Assembly (NCBI GenBank): GCA_947499955.1
Contig: CANMQI010000015.1
Location: 62,001 to 126,000, forward strand
DNA from: an uncultured Granulosicoccus sp.
Lineage (GTDB): Bacteria; Pseudomonadota; Gammaproteobacteria; Granulosicoccales; Granulosicoccaceae
Reading direction: 5' to 3'
DNA length: 64,000 nt
Part shown: piece by piece, positions 26,698-35,533 of the stretch
How the letters are laid out: each line of letters begins with the position of its first letter
Numbering within the stretch: position 1 is the stretch's first letter
Notes under the pieces: generated by a model
The model's input: the letters and a program-made list of their open reading frames with translations, nothing else
Told to the model about the DNA's origin: nothing
Database searches by the model: none
Position numbers and translations under genes: made by a program

Positions 26698-27747
26698 CTA
26701 GGGCGAGTCGTGTTTGATCGCACCACGCAGCAGCTTCAACCCGATGGGGCCTGCCGTGATGATGTACAGGAAGCGACAGCTGTGCACCAGAGCCACCATG
26801 CCGGCATCCAACCCCAGTGCCAGAGCGACCAGACTCACTTCCGCGATACCACCGGGCGCCAATGCGAGGAACAGAACCAGAAAGTGCTGGTCAATGATCC
26901 GTACCAGCAGTAGCGCAAACACGGCGGCCATGGCCATGATCGCAAGAGTGAATATCGACGAGGTGGTGAACAACTGCAGATAACGCGCACGAGGACCATT
27001 GGCAACCTCACAACCGATCACCATGCCGAACACCAGCAGGGCAAGCGTCTTGACAAGCGTCGGTGGGTCCATGCTGACATCGGTCAGTAGCGCCAGCCCT
27101 GTCGTCATGATCATGGGGACGATGACATGACCGCCTGCCATTTTCAGACGCTCGGCCAGAAAGAAACCAACGAGGACCAGGCCTGCCAGAACCCACGGCG
27201 ACGTGTCATTGTGCCAGTTGAGACTGGCCAGCAAGGGTTCCGGTTCGGGAGGCACCCCCAGGAGTCTTGCCAGCAGGGAAATGGATACCACCACGATAAC
27301 CACGCGTACTGCATGCACCATCAACACTTCGGCGCGATTACCCGTATCCCCTGCCAGTGCCAGCAGCATGGACAAGCCACCGGGCAAGGCACACAGGAAA
27401 GCCGCAGGTCTGGGTAACCGAGCCCGGTGCGCGAACCAGGGCATACCAAGTACCACTGTTGCGGTGGTGACAATCAGCGCCATGCCGATGGCAAATGGCA
27501 GGTCGGCTCCCGAGGTACTGATACTGGCCGCCACCGATGGGCCCAGGGAGACTCCGATGGCCACTCGCATCCAGCGCTCCAGCGCACCGGGCATGGACAC
27601 CACCGGCACCCCCACCCAGCGTGCCACCGCGCAGACAATGAGACTGCCCAGCATCCAGGGAATGGGAAAGTGCAGCAGCAATGCGATCAGCCCACCGGCA
27701 ATGCCCAGCGAGACAGTCAGCAGATAGGGTTGAAGAGTGCGAAGCAT
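26698..27747 (-). CDS. AbrB-family membrane protein (putative transporter)
   Basis: 349 residues with about ten membrane helices in two homologous halves. Each half has a Pro/Gly-rich re-entrant motif: FPIPWMLGSLIVCAVARW with LCALPGGLSMLLALAGD in the first, and MAGGHVIVPMIMTTGLAL with LALAPGGIAEVSLVALALG in the second. This matches the AbrB/ammonia-monooxygenase-regulator-like transporter family (unrelated to the Bacillus DNA-binding AbrB). The substrate is not established. Transcribed in the same direction as the upstream glycosyltransferase, but hairpins separate them. Confidence 0.82.
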   Translation of the reverse strand: MLRTLQPYLLTVSLGIAGGLIALLLHFPIPWMLGSLIVCAVARWVGVPVVSMPGALERWMRVAIGVSLGPSVAASISTSGADLPFAIGMALIVTTATVVLGMPWFAHRARLPRPAAFLCALPGGLSMLLALAGDTGNRAEVLMVHAVRVVIVVVSISLLARLLGVPPEPEPLLASLNWHNDTSPWVLAGLVLVGFFLAERLKMAGGHVIVPMIMTTGLALLTDVSMDPPTLVKTLALLVFGMVIGCEVANGPRARYLQLFTTSSIFTLAIMAMAAVFALLLVRIIDQHFLVLFLALAPGGIAEVSLVALALGLDAGMVALVHSCRFLYIITAGPIGLKLLRGAIKHDSP

Positions 27748-27758
27748 GTCTGACTATA

Positions 27759-27806
27759 CCTCATCGATCTGCCGTCACAGCCCGTGGTCTGTGGTGCTTG
27801 ATGAGG
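27759..27806. promoter_or_regulatory. Nested hairpin in the leader of the AbrB-type gene
   Basis: cctcatc (27759-27765) pairs with gatgagg (27800-27806), and an inner cacag/ctgtg pair lies between them. The structure sits 12 bp before the start of the AbrB-type gene and could affect its translation or end upstream transcripts. Confidence 0.35.
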
Positions 27807-27809
27807 CCA

Positions 27810-27832
27810 ACTCCTACCCAGAGTCTAGGAGT
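27810..27832 (-). terminator. Hairpin across the glycosyltransferase stop codon
   Basis: actccta/taggagt 7-bp perfect stem with a 9-nt loop, including the TAG stop of the glycosyltransferase gene. No T run follows, so termination is only suggested. Confidence 0.35.
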
Positions 27833-28568
27833 GCTCGCGCCCGTGTTCCTTGTCGTCATACCAGGTCCCGCACAACCGGCGAGAGAAGACCGCCCCTGGT
27901 ATCAGCACCAGCAGGGTCTGGCGGATCAATTGCGGGGTGCTGTACCAATCGAGTTTTCTCACTGATGTGATGACAGGGTCAGTCGTGAGAATTTCAAAAC
28001 GCATGGCGGCATTCCTGCCCCAGCGCTTCAGAGCTCTCGAGAGAAAGATTTCCTCACCGGCATACACGCGATTACTGAAACCGCCGACAGCGTCGAAGGC
28101 ATCTCGTCTGCAGAAGAGAAAACAGCCAGCAGCAAGTCTGGCCTTTTGGGACAAGCCATTCCAGAAGCGCAGCCCGCGCATGGCGCTGGCCGTGACAGGC
28201 TTGTCAGGTGCAATCAATGAACCTCCACCAACCACCTTGCCGCCAGCCAGGCAGTCCAGTGCCTGTTGCAACAAACGCTCGCTGCAAGTGGTATCGGCAT
28301 CGAGAAATACCAGCGCATCTCCGCTTGCCACAGAGGCCCCCCGATTGCGAGCCCGGGCAATCTGGTTGATCGGTTCGAACACCACTCGCGCACCCAGCTC
28401 CTGCGCAATCAGAGCGGTGTCGTCGCTCGAGTTATTATCAACGACAATCAACTCACCCCGATGCTCACTGATCTGTTCCAGCGCCTGCATCGCAAGGATG
28501 ACTTTCTGCAGGGTCTCACCGATGAAGGCGGCCTCGTTCCACGCAGGAATGATCAGTGAATAACGCAT
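27825..28568 (-). CDS. Family 2 glycosyltransferase
   Basis: 247 residues, GT-A fold. YSLIIPAWNEAAFIGETL starts the nucleotide-sugar site, VVDNNSSDDT and ARNRGASVASGDALVFLDAD follow, the last holding the DXD-type metal site. GEEIFLSRAL resembles the acceptor-base region. One hydrophobic stretch near the C-terminus (IRQTLLVLIPGAVF) may touch the membrane. Donor and acceptor are unknown. No other envelope polysaccharide genes are nearby. Confidence 0.85.
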   Translation of the reverse strand: MRYSLIIPAWNEAAFIGETLQKVILAMQALEQISEHRGELIVVDNNSSDDTALIAQELGARVVFEPINQIARARNRGASVASGDALVFLDADTTCSERLLQQALDCLAGGKVVGGGSLIAPDKPVTASAMRGLRFWNGLSQKARLAAGCFLFCRRDAFDAVGGFSNRVYAGEEIFLSRALKRWGRNAAMRFEILTTDPVITSVRKLDWYSTPQLIRQTLLVLIPGAVFSRRLCGTWYDDKEHGREHS

Positions 28569-28649
28569 GACTCTCTACTCCGAAGGCGCGTGCCAGTGGG
28601 TTGCGCACGCATCAAGGCTAACACCCGAAAGAGACCACTTCATTGTTGA

Positions 28650-29156
28650 TCACGGCATCACGTGGCGAATGTAGACGTCGAACAGGACTGCCGCCGTGGC
28701 CGGAAGCAGGAGCTTCTGCTCCACACACGCGACACGCTCTGCCGTGTAGTGCTGCTCTGCATGCAACATGTTCACAGTTGCCACCAACTTGCCAGCGAGT
28801 ATCACTGGCAGATTGATCACGGAACCACAGTCCAGCGAACCGATCAATTCATGGTCGGGAAATACCGTGGCAATGTCCGCCAGCGTGTTGGCCACGAAAC
28901 TCTCCTGCTTGCCATGCACGATATCGAACCAGCGATTCATCTCGACCGGCTTGGTACCCGACGCCGGGTAGTTCCTGCTGTCACTGGTATACGAACGACT
29001 CGCCAGCATGGCATCCATATCCACACGCATGATGGTGAACAACCTGGCGCCGACAAGCGTATCCGCCAGCTTGTACAGGGCCTCATAGGCTTCATCGGCA
29101 TTCTGTGCCAAGGCCAGCGATTGATTGAATCGCTCAAAGGCAAGTTCAGTGCTCAT
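28650..29156 (-). CDS. Single GAF-domain protein
   Basis: 168 residues made essentially of one GAF domain: LADTLVGARLFTIMRVD at the start, then SLDCGSVINLPVILAGKLVA and TVNMLHAEQHYTAERVACVE, the usual last strands and helix. No effector domain, so it probably senses a small ligand or redox state and acts through partners, or is an enzyme of the free GAF type. The frame is open to 29204, but the ATG at 29156 has gag upstream and fits the family. No operon partner. Confidence 0.75.
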   Translation of the reverse strand: MSTELAFERFNQSLALAQNADEAYEALYKLADTLVGARLFTIMRVDMDAMLASRSYTSDSRNYPASGTKPVEMNRWFDIVHGKQESFVANTLADIATVFPDHELIGSLDCGSVINLPVILAGKLVATVNMLHAEQHYTAERVACVEQKLLLPATAAVLFDVYIRHVMP

Positions 29157-29318
29157 GGTCGTTACTCGTTCCCGGCAATTGGTGGGCGCTGATGGATCAT
29201 GCAAAGCTTACAGCGTACAGGCAGAATGATGTCACGCACACCATGATCTCTTCATGCACCCGGACGACACGGCGCTGGTTGTGAGAAGATTCCATGCAAG
29301 CGATACCGAGACAATATC

Positions 29319-29681
29319 ATGGCAGATTTGGAAAACTGGTCGCCCGTACGCGTCAAGACGGCACTGGATAACGGGGAGATCGTACTGATTGATGTACGCA
29401 CGCCTCAGGAATACATGATCGAGCATGTCGAAGGCGCACTGTTGATGCCGATGGCCTTCTTCAGTGCAAGCGCGCTACCCACGCAGGATGGTAAACGCAT
29501 CGTGCTGCATTGCGGTTCCGGGCTCCGATCAGGAAAGATGGCCGAGAAGATGAAAGCTGCGGGCCTGTCACCACTGGCGCATATGGAGGGAGGCTTTGGC
29601 GCCTGGAAGGAGGCAAGGCTTCCCTATATCGGTACCGACATGGCTACCGGTGCGCCGACGCGCATGCAGAAGCAGGACTGA
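29319..29681 (+). CDS. Rhodanese-domain protein
   Basis: 120 residues, a single rhodanese domain without signal peptide. VLIDVRTPQEYMIEHVEGAL is the usual CH2A motif, and the active loop is LHCGSGLRSGKMA with the catalytic Cys. MEGGFGAWKEA closes the domain. Such proteins carry persulfide sulfur for thiosulfate, cyanide or cofactor chemistry; the role here is open. Convergent with the GGDEF-EAL gene. Confidence 0.9.
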   Translation: MADLENWSPVRVKTALDNGEIVLIDVRTPQEYMIEHVEGALLMPMAFFSASALPTQDGKRIVLHCGSGLRSGKMAEKMKAAGLSPLAHMEGGFGAWKEARLPYIGTDMATGAPTRMQKQD

Positions 29682-29720
29682 CAGCACACTTGGTTCGTAT
29701 CGGTTCCGGGGTATCACTGA

Positions 29721-29745
29721 AGGGGGCTGCCGGCAGGGGGCTGCC
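29721..29745. repeat. Direct repeat agggggctgcc
   Basis: Two copies of the 11-mer (29721-29731 and 29735-29745) separated by ggc. The second copy can fold with the spacer into a small GC hairpin. It lies between two convergent genes and may help end transcription. Confidence 0.7.
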
Positions 29746-29754
29746 TACAGATCG

Positions 29755-32262
29755 CTACGCTGCCTGCGAGCCGATGGATGTCAATGGAGGGGTCATGGAA
29801 TGCTTCCAGGAATCAGGCAGCATGTCCCCGCTGACGGCCTCCGAAAAGAAGTACCCCTGAACCGAGATGGCGCTGTTCTTCAACAGACCGTTCAACTGCT
29901 CCTCCCGTTCCACACCTTCGATTACCACGTCCACACCAAGGCCCTGGCACAATTGCATCAACAGGTTCAGATGGGGTCGCCCCTGATCATTGCCAGCGGC
30001 ATAGGCCTGCCTGACCCAGCGCTTGTCGATCTTGACCAGGTCTGGCTGAATGTCACTCATGCGATCGAGATTGGACCGGGACACACCAAAATTGTCCAAT
30101 GCAATCCTGACACCGATGCCCTGGAGCCGGGAGATGAATTCGTGATCGCTTCGCCTCATATCGTCTGCAATCTCGATGCAGACTCGGCTCGCCGGCAGTC
30201 CCAGGCCTTTCAATGTACCTTCCAGAGCCTTTGCATACTGATCGCTTCGCGCCAGTGCCTGACTGACGTTCAAGGCCACCGTGAACTGTTCAGAGACCGC
30301 CCCCGCTGACACCCACTGCTTCAGATACTTCAAGGTTTGCTGCATGACCACGATATCCATCGCCACCAGCGTGTCGGTGCGCGTCAATTGCGGCAGAAAG
30401 TCGCCGGGCATCAGACGTGTACCCTCCGAGGTGACGATTCGCACCAGAGCTTCAGCCGAGACCAGTTCCACCTGCCCCTGTTGATCCACCGACAGGATCG
30501 GCTGAAAACAGGCATGCAGGCGCGCCTCCTTGATCGCATCCAGCACCAGATGGTCCGATTCGCTCAAGGAACCTCTGGCTGTCTTTCTGGACTGTTTGTT
30601 CTCGTACATCCGTGCATCAGCTTCCACCAGTACATCGTCGAGTCTGCAATCAACCGATTCAGCGCAACTCAAACCAATACTGCAACCCACGCCATGCGCA
30701 CCTGATGGCAGGATGAACGGCTGGGCAAAGATCTGATTGAGCTTCTCGATCATGTCCTGAATGTTCCGGGCATCCTCGCCCACTGCCACGATGACAAACT
30801 CATCCCCACCCCAGCGAATCAGTGCCGAGTTGCTGCCGATCGTATCCTTGAGCCGCGTGGCCACGGCGATCAGTATCTGATCTCCCACGTCGTGCCCATA
30901 CTGATCATTGATGGCCTTGAAGCCGTTCAAGTCCAGAAACAACACGGCCCGGTGCTTGATCTGTGCGCGCTTCTGATCCAGCAACTCGATGAGCTCGTTG
31001 CCACGCTTGCGGTTGAACAGCCCGGTCAATTCATCATGATGTGCCTGATATTTCAGCTGCTTCTCGGCTTGCGCACGCTTGCCGATGTCCTCCAGCAGAT
31101 CCTTTGCCAGTTTGTCGATACTGCGTGCGGTCGCCCCTATCTCATCGACTGAGAGGTCTCCGATTACCGCACGCAGATCACCCCCTGCAATACGATCCGC
31201 AGCCAGAGACAGTTTCTGCATGCGTTGCCCCAATGGCCGCAAGTACAGAACCCAGCCCAGCACGACTGCCAGAATCAACACCAGCGTGGTGACAAGAACG
31301 ATTCTCTGCACCTCTGCAATCGGCTGGAATGCCTCGACGGCATCGATCTTGACCACCAGTCCCCACCCGGTTTCCGGCAGGGTTTCGATGGCCAGTATGG
31401 AGTCGATCGAACGATAATCGGGTGAGCGTACCAGGCGCCCGCCGGGGGACTCAAGTGACCAGTTGATTGGCAGATTCTTCGACTTCGGAACTACCTTGTT
31501 GAACGCAGCCTGCCGCTTGAAACGCAGCAAGGTAATGAATTCGGCGTCGCCCTCGGGCGTCGGCTGTGCAATATGCGACTCGCTGGTTTCACCAAAGCCC
31601 TCATGTGCCACAACCAGACCGACAATGGGCTCGAGGCGCATCTCCACCAGCAAGGCTCCGACAGCGCGACGCTCAGCGCCGAGCACAGGTGCCACCATTC
31701 CCATTCGGTGCTCCCCATCCTGCGCCCGGAACGCGTTGCCAAAGAGTGTCTTCTGTGTCGCGATGGCGGTTTTCACGATATCAGCCTGATACGGATTCCA
31801 TTCAAAACCTGCTGTTGAGCCCAGAGAGCGACCCTGCAAATCCAGCAGCTGCAGTTCAACAACCTCGGATCCGACGGCACGTGCCTGATTGTCCAGTTCA
31901 TTCACCAGATTCTGCAGCGGCGCCTCATCAGTCGGGTTCATGACCTCGAGCGCGTCGTATCCGGCAATGCTCACGTCACCCGGCAATGTACCTTGTCGAT
32001 ACCGATGTATCTGTGAGACCAGGTCCACCACATTGCGTCCGGCCGACAGCAATTCCACATCGTTGCGGTAGTTTTCCAGAGCCTCCGTGATGCGCGCCGC
32101 TTCAAGCCGGCGTGTGTTCATCAAATCGGATTCGATTCGCTGAGTCAGACGAAGATTGATCGTATACAGACTGGCAGCGCCTCCGATCACGACTGGCACG
32201 AGTACCATCAGCAGCCAGAACGCAAGCTTGCCGTTTACACCTGTTTTCGAGACATCGGCCAT
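29755..32262 (-). CDS. Membrane GGDEF-EAL protein with periplasmic Cache-like sensor
   Basis: 835 residues. TM1 ~14-35, a periplasmic sensor ~40-318 of dCache type (ends LPETGWGLVVKID), TM2 ~320-340, a HAMP region ~341-395, GGDEF ~405-560 and EAL ~580-825. GGDEF is intact at 485-489, without an RxxD site before it. The EAL part is worn: EALVR is present (604-608) and IEGVE (781-785) and KID (744-746) are kept, but the metal motif DDFG is DNFG (723-726) and the following loop-6 sequence is VSRSNL instead of GTGYSSL. It probably acts mainly as a cyclase, with a weak or sensory EAL. Monocistronic. Confidence 0.88.
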   Translation of the reverse strand: MADVSKTGVNGKLAFWLLMVLVPVVIGGAASLYTINLRLTQRIESDLMNTRRLEAARITEALENYRNDVELLSAGRNVVDLVSQIHRYRQGTLPGDVSIAGYDALEVMNPTDEAPLQNLVNELDNQARAVGSEVVELQLLDLQGRSLGSTAGFEWNPYQADIVKTAIATQKTLFGNAFRAQDGEHRMGMVAPVLGAERRAVGALLVEMRLEPIVGLVVAHEGFGETSESHIAQPTPEGDAEFITLLRFKRQAAFNKVVPKSKNLPINWSLESPGGRLVRSPDYRSIDSILAIETLPETGWGLVVKIDAVEAFQPIAEVQRIVLVTTLVLILAVVLGWVLYLRPLGQRMQKLSLAADRIAGGDLRAVIGDLSVDEIGATARSIDKLAKDLLEDIGKRAQAEKQLKYQAHHDELTGLFNRKRGNELIELLDQKRAQIKHRAVLFLDLNGFKAINDQYGHDVGDQILIAVATRLKDTIGSNSALIRWGGDEFVIVAVGEDARNIQDMIEKLNQIFAQPFILPSGAHGVGCSIGLSCAESVDCRLDDVLVEADARMYENKQSRKTARGSLSESDHLVLDAIKEARLHACFQPILSVDQQGQVELVSAEALVRIVTSEGTRLMPGDFLPQLTRTDTLVAMDIVVMQQTLKYLKQWVSAGAVSEQFTVALNVSQALARSDQYAKALEGTLKGLGLPASRVCIEIADDMRRSDHEFISRLQGIGVRIALDNFGVSRSNLDRMSDIQPDLVKIDKRWVRQAYAAGNDQGRPHLNLLMQLCQGLGVDVVIEGVEREEQLNGLLKNSAISVQGYFFSEAVSGDMLPDSWKHSMTPPLTSIGSQAA

Positions 32263-32495
32263 CTGTAGGGATCCGCAGCCCGATCAAGGCGCATTATGGG
32301 TCATGGACTATCCAAGCCTGTAACCCGTTATCGGTCTGCGGATGGCGGTCTTTAGTAACAAGCCGACAAGCCGCAAGTACGCGATGGACTTTAGCGTACC
32401 ACCTTCCGGTTGCTGCCCTGCGAATAACGATGATATCAATGCTTTACGTCCGGCGTACCGGATTGGTTTTCAATACCCGGGGAATAGTCCTGTTT

Positions 32496-32510
32496 TTGTC
32501 CAATTGACAA
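32496..32510. promoter_or_regulatory. Dyad TTGTC-N5-GACAA upstream of the bd-type oxidase operon
   Basis: A perfect 5-bp inverted repeat (ttgtc caatt gacaa), 35 bp before the oxidase start. It resembles but does not match an FNR/ANR site (TTGAT-N4-ATCAA). The right half also contains TTGACA. A regulator of respiratory genes could bind here; inference only. Confidence 0.35.
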
Positions 32511-32545
32511 CTGAATCACCGAGCGCCCCGTAAGAGGAGACTCAG

Positions 32546-34060
32546 ATGCTGCGATACAACGCTGGCATCTGCCTGTGTTGCAAAAGCCATACGCATCTTC
32601 AAGAGAATCGCTCAATGGAATCCTTGACCGCCGAGACTCTGGCTCGGGCCCAATTCGCTTTCACCATCTCGTTTCATATCATCTTTCCGGCCTTTTCGAT
32701 CGGTCTTGCCAGCTATCTGGCCGTACTGAACGCACTGTGGCTGAAGACCGGCAATCAGACCTACCTGACCCTGTTCGAGTACTGGAAGAAGATCTTCGCC
32801 GTCGCCTTTGCCATGGGAGTGGTATCGGGAATTGTCATGTCGTATCAGTTCGGCACGAACTGGAGTGTCTTTGCCGACAAGACCGGGCCGATTCTGGGGC
32901 CCCTGATGGCCTATGAAGTGCTGTCAGCCTTCTTCCTGGAGGCAGGTTTTCTCGGCATCATGCTGTTCGGACGCAAGCGCGTCGGACCGGGTCTGCATAT
33001 GTTTGCCACGGCCATGGTGGCCTTCGGTACCCTGATGTCGGCAACCTGGATTCTGTCGGTCAACTCCTGGATGCAGACACCCGCCGGCTATGCGATGAAC
33101 GACGTCGGGCAGTTCGTGCCCGAGGACTGGTGGCAGATTGTCTTCAATCCATCGTTTCCGTATCGCCTGGTTCATATGGTCTTGGCCGCCTACCTCACCA
33201 CCGCCTTCGTGGTGGCCGGTGTTGCCGGGTTTCACCTGCTTCGCGACAATGAACACGCCGCCTCGCGCCGCATGTTTTCCATGGCCATGTGGATGGCGGT
33301 CATTGTCACGCCCATTCAGATTGTGGCCGGTGACTTCCATGGACTGAATACCCTGGAGCACCAGCCCGCCAAGGTCATGGCCATGGAGGGTCATTACGAC
33401 AGCCATCCGGAGGGGGCTCCTCTTATCCTGTTCGGCATACCCAACCCGGAAGAAAAACGCATCGACTACGCGGTGCAGATTCCGAAGCTGTCCAGTCTGA
33501 TTCTGAAACACGATCTGGAGGCGCCACTGGACGGGCTGGATACGATACCTGACGATGAGGAGCCTCCGGTTGCCATCGTCTTCTGGAGCTTTCGCCTGAT
33601 GATCGGCATCGGTTTCGCGATGCTGGCGGTGGGTATCTGGGCCTTGTGGCGTCGGTGGAAGAACACGCTCTACACCGATCGCTGGCTGCATCGCACCACG
33701 ATGCTGATGGGGCCGGCAGGCTTTCTGGCCGTACTGGCAGGCTGGGTGACCACCGAGGTGGGTCGTCAGCCATACACCGTCTATGGGCTGCTGCGCACCA
33801 GCGACTCTCTGGCGCCGGTCGCAGCTCCTGCCGTTGCCACATCTCTGCTGGCTTTCATCATCGTGTACTTCTTCGTGTTCGGCGCAGGCACCTTCTACCT
33901 GCTGCGGATGATGAGCAAGGCACCGGGATCAGGCACTGTGGATCTCAACGATGGCCCTCTGCGCACGGCCGGAATAACGCCAGCTGCACAGGTCGATACC
34001 AACATCGTTGACAGGAAGAAAACCGACTCGAACGATCAGGAGCACCTCAATGGAAATTGA
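32546..34060 (+). CDS. cydA: Cytochrome bd-type (cyanide-insensitive type) quinol oxidase subunit I
   Basis: 504 residues. From residue 24 it matches CydA/CioA: LARAQFAFTISFHIIFPAFS with the heme-ligand His, GLNTLEHQPAK, and a short Q loop (LILFGIPNPEEKRIDYAVQI) typical of the cyanide-insensitive CioA branch. VTTEVGRQPY is present. The enzyme oxidises quinol and reduces O2 to water in the inner membrane. The ATG at 32546 has a very good aggag site, but adds 23 residues with three cysteines before the usual start at 32615, where only a weak aagag is seen. Overlaps cydB by 11 bp. Confidence 0.92.
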   Translation: MLRYNAGICLCCKSHTHLQENRSMESLTAETLARAQFAFTISFHIIFPAFSIGLASYLAVLNALWLKTGNQTYLTLFEYWKKIFAVAFAMGVVSGIVMSYQFGTNWSVFADKTGPILGPLMAYEVLSAFFLEAGFLGIMLFGRKRVGPGLHMFATAMVAFGTLMSATWILSVNSWMQTPAGYAMNDVGQFVPEDWWQIVFNPSFPYRLVHMVLAAYLTTAFVVAGVAGFHLLRDNEHAASRRMFSMAMWMAVIVTPIQIVAGDFHGLNTLEHQPAKVMAMEGHYDSHPEGAPLILFGIPNPEEKRIDYAVQIPKLSSLILKHDLEAPLDGLDTIPDDEEPPVAIVFWSFRLMIGIGFAMLAVGIWALWRRWKNTLYTDRWLHRTTMLMGPAGFLAVLAGWVTTEVGRQPYTVYGLLRTSDSLAPVAAPAVATSLLAFIIVYFFVFGAGTFYLLRMMSKAPGSGTVDLNDGPLRTAGITPAAQVDTNIVDRKKTDSNDQEHLNGN

Positions 34061-35054
34061 TCTGGCCCTCGTATGGGCAGGCATCATCGGTTTTGCCGTC
34101 ATCACCTACGTCATCCTTGATGGTTTCGATCTGGGTATCGGCATACTGTTCCCGTTCATGTCCGAGACAGCCGATCGGGACGTCATGATGAATTCGGTTG
34201 CCCCGGTATGGGATGGCAATGAGACCTGGCTGGTGTTGGGAGGCGGTGGTCTGTTTGCCGTCTTCCCGCTGGCCTATGCCGTGATACTTCCAGCCCTGTA
34301 CATGCCCATCACGCTCATGCTGTTGGCGCTGGTATTCAGAGGGGTGGCATTCGAATACCGCTGGCGCACCCTTCGATGGAAGGGTGTGTGGGATGTGGCG
34401 TTTGCCGGTGGCTCGATGGTCTCCGCCATGATGCAGGGAATCACTCTTGGCGCGCTGGTTCAGGGCATTGAAGTCACCGGCAGAGCCTACAGCGGTGGCT
34501 GGTGGGATTGGCTGACGCCGTTCAGCATCATCGTGGGCGTTGCCGTGGTGATCGGCTATGCCCTACTGGGCTCTACCTGGCTCATCATGAAAACGGACGG
34601 CAGTATTCAGAACCGCATGCGTCGATATGCATGGATCACGGCAATCGCCACCCTCAGTCTCATGGCGCTGGTCAGTATCCTCACACCTTTCCAGGATGCG
34701 GTGTACTTCAAGCGCTGGTTTGCCTGGCCAAGCCTGATGTTCAGCCTCTTCATCCCACTGCTGGTACTGTTCTCGGCAAAGGGCCTGTTTACCGGCTTGA
34801 ATGACCACCGAGACGCATCACCGTTTGTCTACTCCCTGTTGCTGTTCGTGCTGTGCTTCATCGGTATAGCCATCAGCTTCTTCCCCTACCTCGTACCCCC
34901 CAGCGTCACGATTTGGGATGCCGCCGCACCGGAGAAAAGCCTGTCGTTTGCCCTGGTGGGGACCGTGGTGCTGGTACCGCTCATTCTGATGTATACCGCC
35001 TACGCCTACTGGGTCTTCAGAGGCAAGATCAACCCGGAGGAGGGCTACCACTGA
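34050..35054 (+). CDS. cydB: Cytochrome bd-type quinol oxidase subunit II
   Basis: 334 residues, about eight to nine helices. ILDGFDLGIG near the start, APVWDGNETWLVLGGGGLFA and FRGVAFEYRWR are the standard CydB/CioB signatures. It pairs with subunit I in the inner membrane. Start at 34050 chosen from aggag 8 nt upstream and the MEIDLALVWAGIIGFA opening, inside the end of cydA. Its stop forms TGATG with the small third gene. Confidence 0.94.
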   Translation: MEIDLALVWAGIIGFAVITYVILDGFDLGIGILFPFMSETADRDVMMNSVAPVWDGNETWLVLGGGGLFAVFPLAYAVILPALYMPITLMLLALVFRGVAFEYRWRTLRWKGVWDVAFAGGSMVSAMMQGITLGALVQGIEVTGRAYSGGWWDWLTPFSIIVGVAVVIGYALLGSTWLIMKTDGSIQNRMRRYAWITAIATLSLMALVSILTPFQDAVYFKRWFAWPSLMFSLFIPLLVLFSAKGLFTGLNDHRDASPFVYSLLLFVLCFIGIAISFFPYLVPPSVTIWDAAAPEKSLSFALVGTVVLVPLILMYTAYAYWVFRGKINPEEGYH

Positions 35055-35161
35055 TGGCGAACAAAACGACCAGAAGCCGAGTCCTGTGGTTCATCGGAAT
35101 ATGGCTGGCAAGCGTGGCGACTCTGCTGCTTGTTGCCTACCTGATACGGCTCGCCTTGTAG
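35054..35161 (+). CDS. DUF2474-type small membrane protein of the bd oxidase operon
   Basis: 35 residues: a basic head (MANKTTRSR), one hydrophobic helix (VLWFIGIWLASVATLLLVAY) and a short tail. It starts in the TGATG junction with cydB, so it is translated with it. Size and place match DUF2474 proteins that follow cioAB, the likely counterpart of the CydX subunit in bd oxidases. The role as a third subunit is inferred from context. Confidence 0.82.
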   Translation: MANKTTRSRVLWFIGIWLASVATLLLVAYLIRLAL

Positions 35162-35533
35162 TATTCCGGTGCTCAGGGCCCGAGCACGTCAATCAAGGTC
35201 AGCGATGGAACCAGAACGGTCGGGTACCGTCTGGTCGACTTCTTCTTGATCATGAACAGGCGTCCTTTGAGGTTGCGTCATTTCCTGGAGTCACAACTAT
35301 AGCGCCATGAACTGCACCGCAAAATGACGCCTGTTGACGATGGTACCGATACCGTGTCAGGTGTTGTCCACATTTTCGAAAGGCGTCTGCTGATGTGTCA
35401 ACGGGTCATCACAAACGCCACAGTACAGAGCAATTTGCCCGCAGAACGTCTGCCACAATACCGGGCGTAATTCGTCGATGTTCCGATACACCAACGTGGA
35501 TATTCTTGTGGTGAGAGCTGCGCAAGTATCGCG
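35162..35533. other. Intergenic region after the bd-type oxidase operon
   Basis: 372 bp between convergent transcription units (oxidase operon and ThuA lipoprotein). Apart from the hairpin at 35169-35187 I see nothing convincing: no coding frame with a ribosome site, no repeat, no tRNA. Confidence 0.6.
35169..35187. terminator. Terminator-like hairpin after the oxidase operon
   Basis: gtgctc/gagcac 6-bp stem with a 7-nt loop, 7 bp after the last stop. There is no T tract. Confidence 0.45.
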
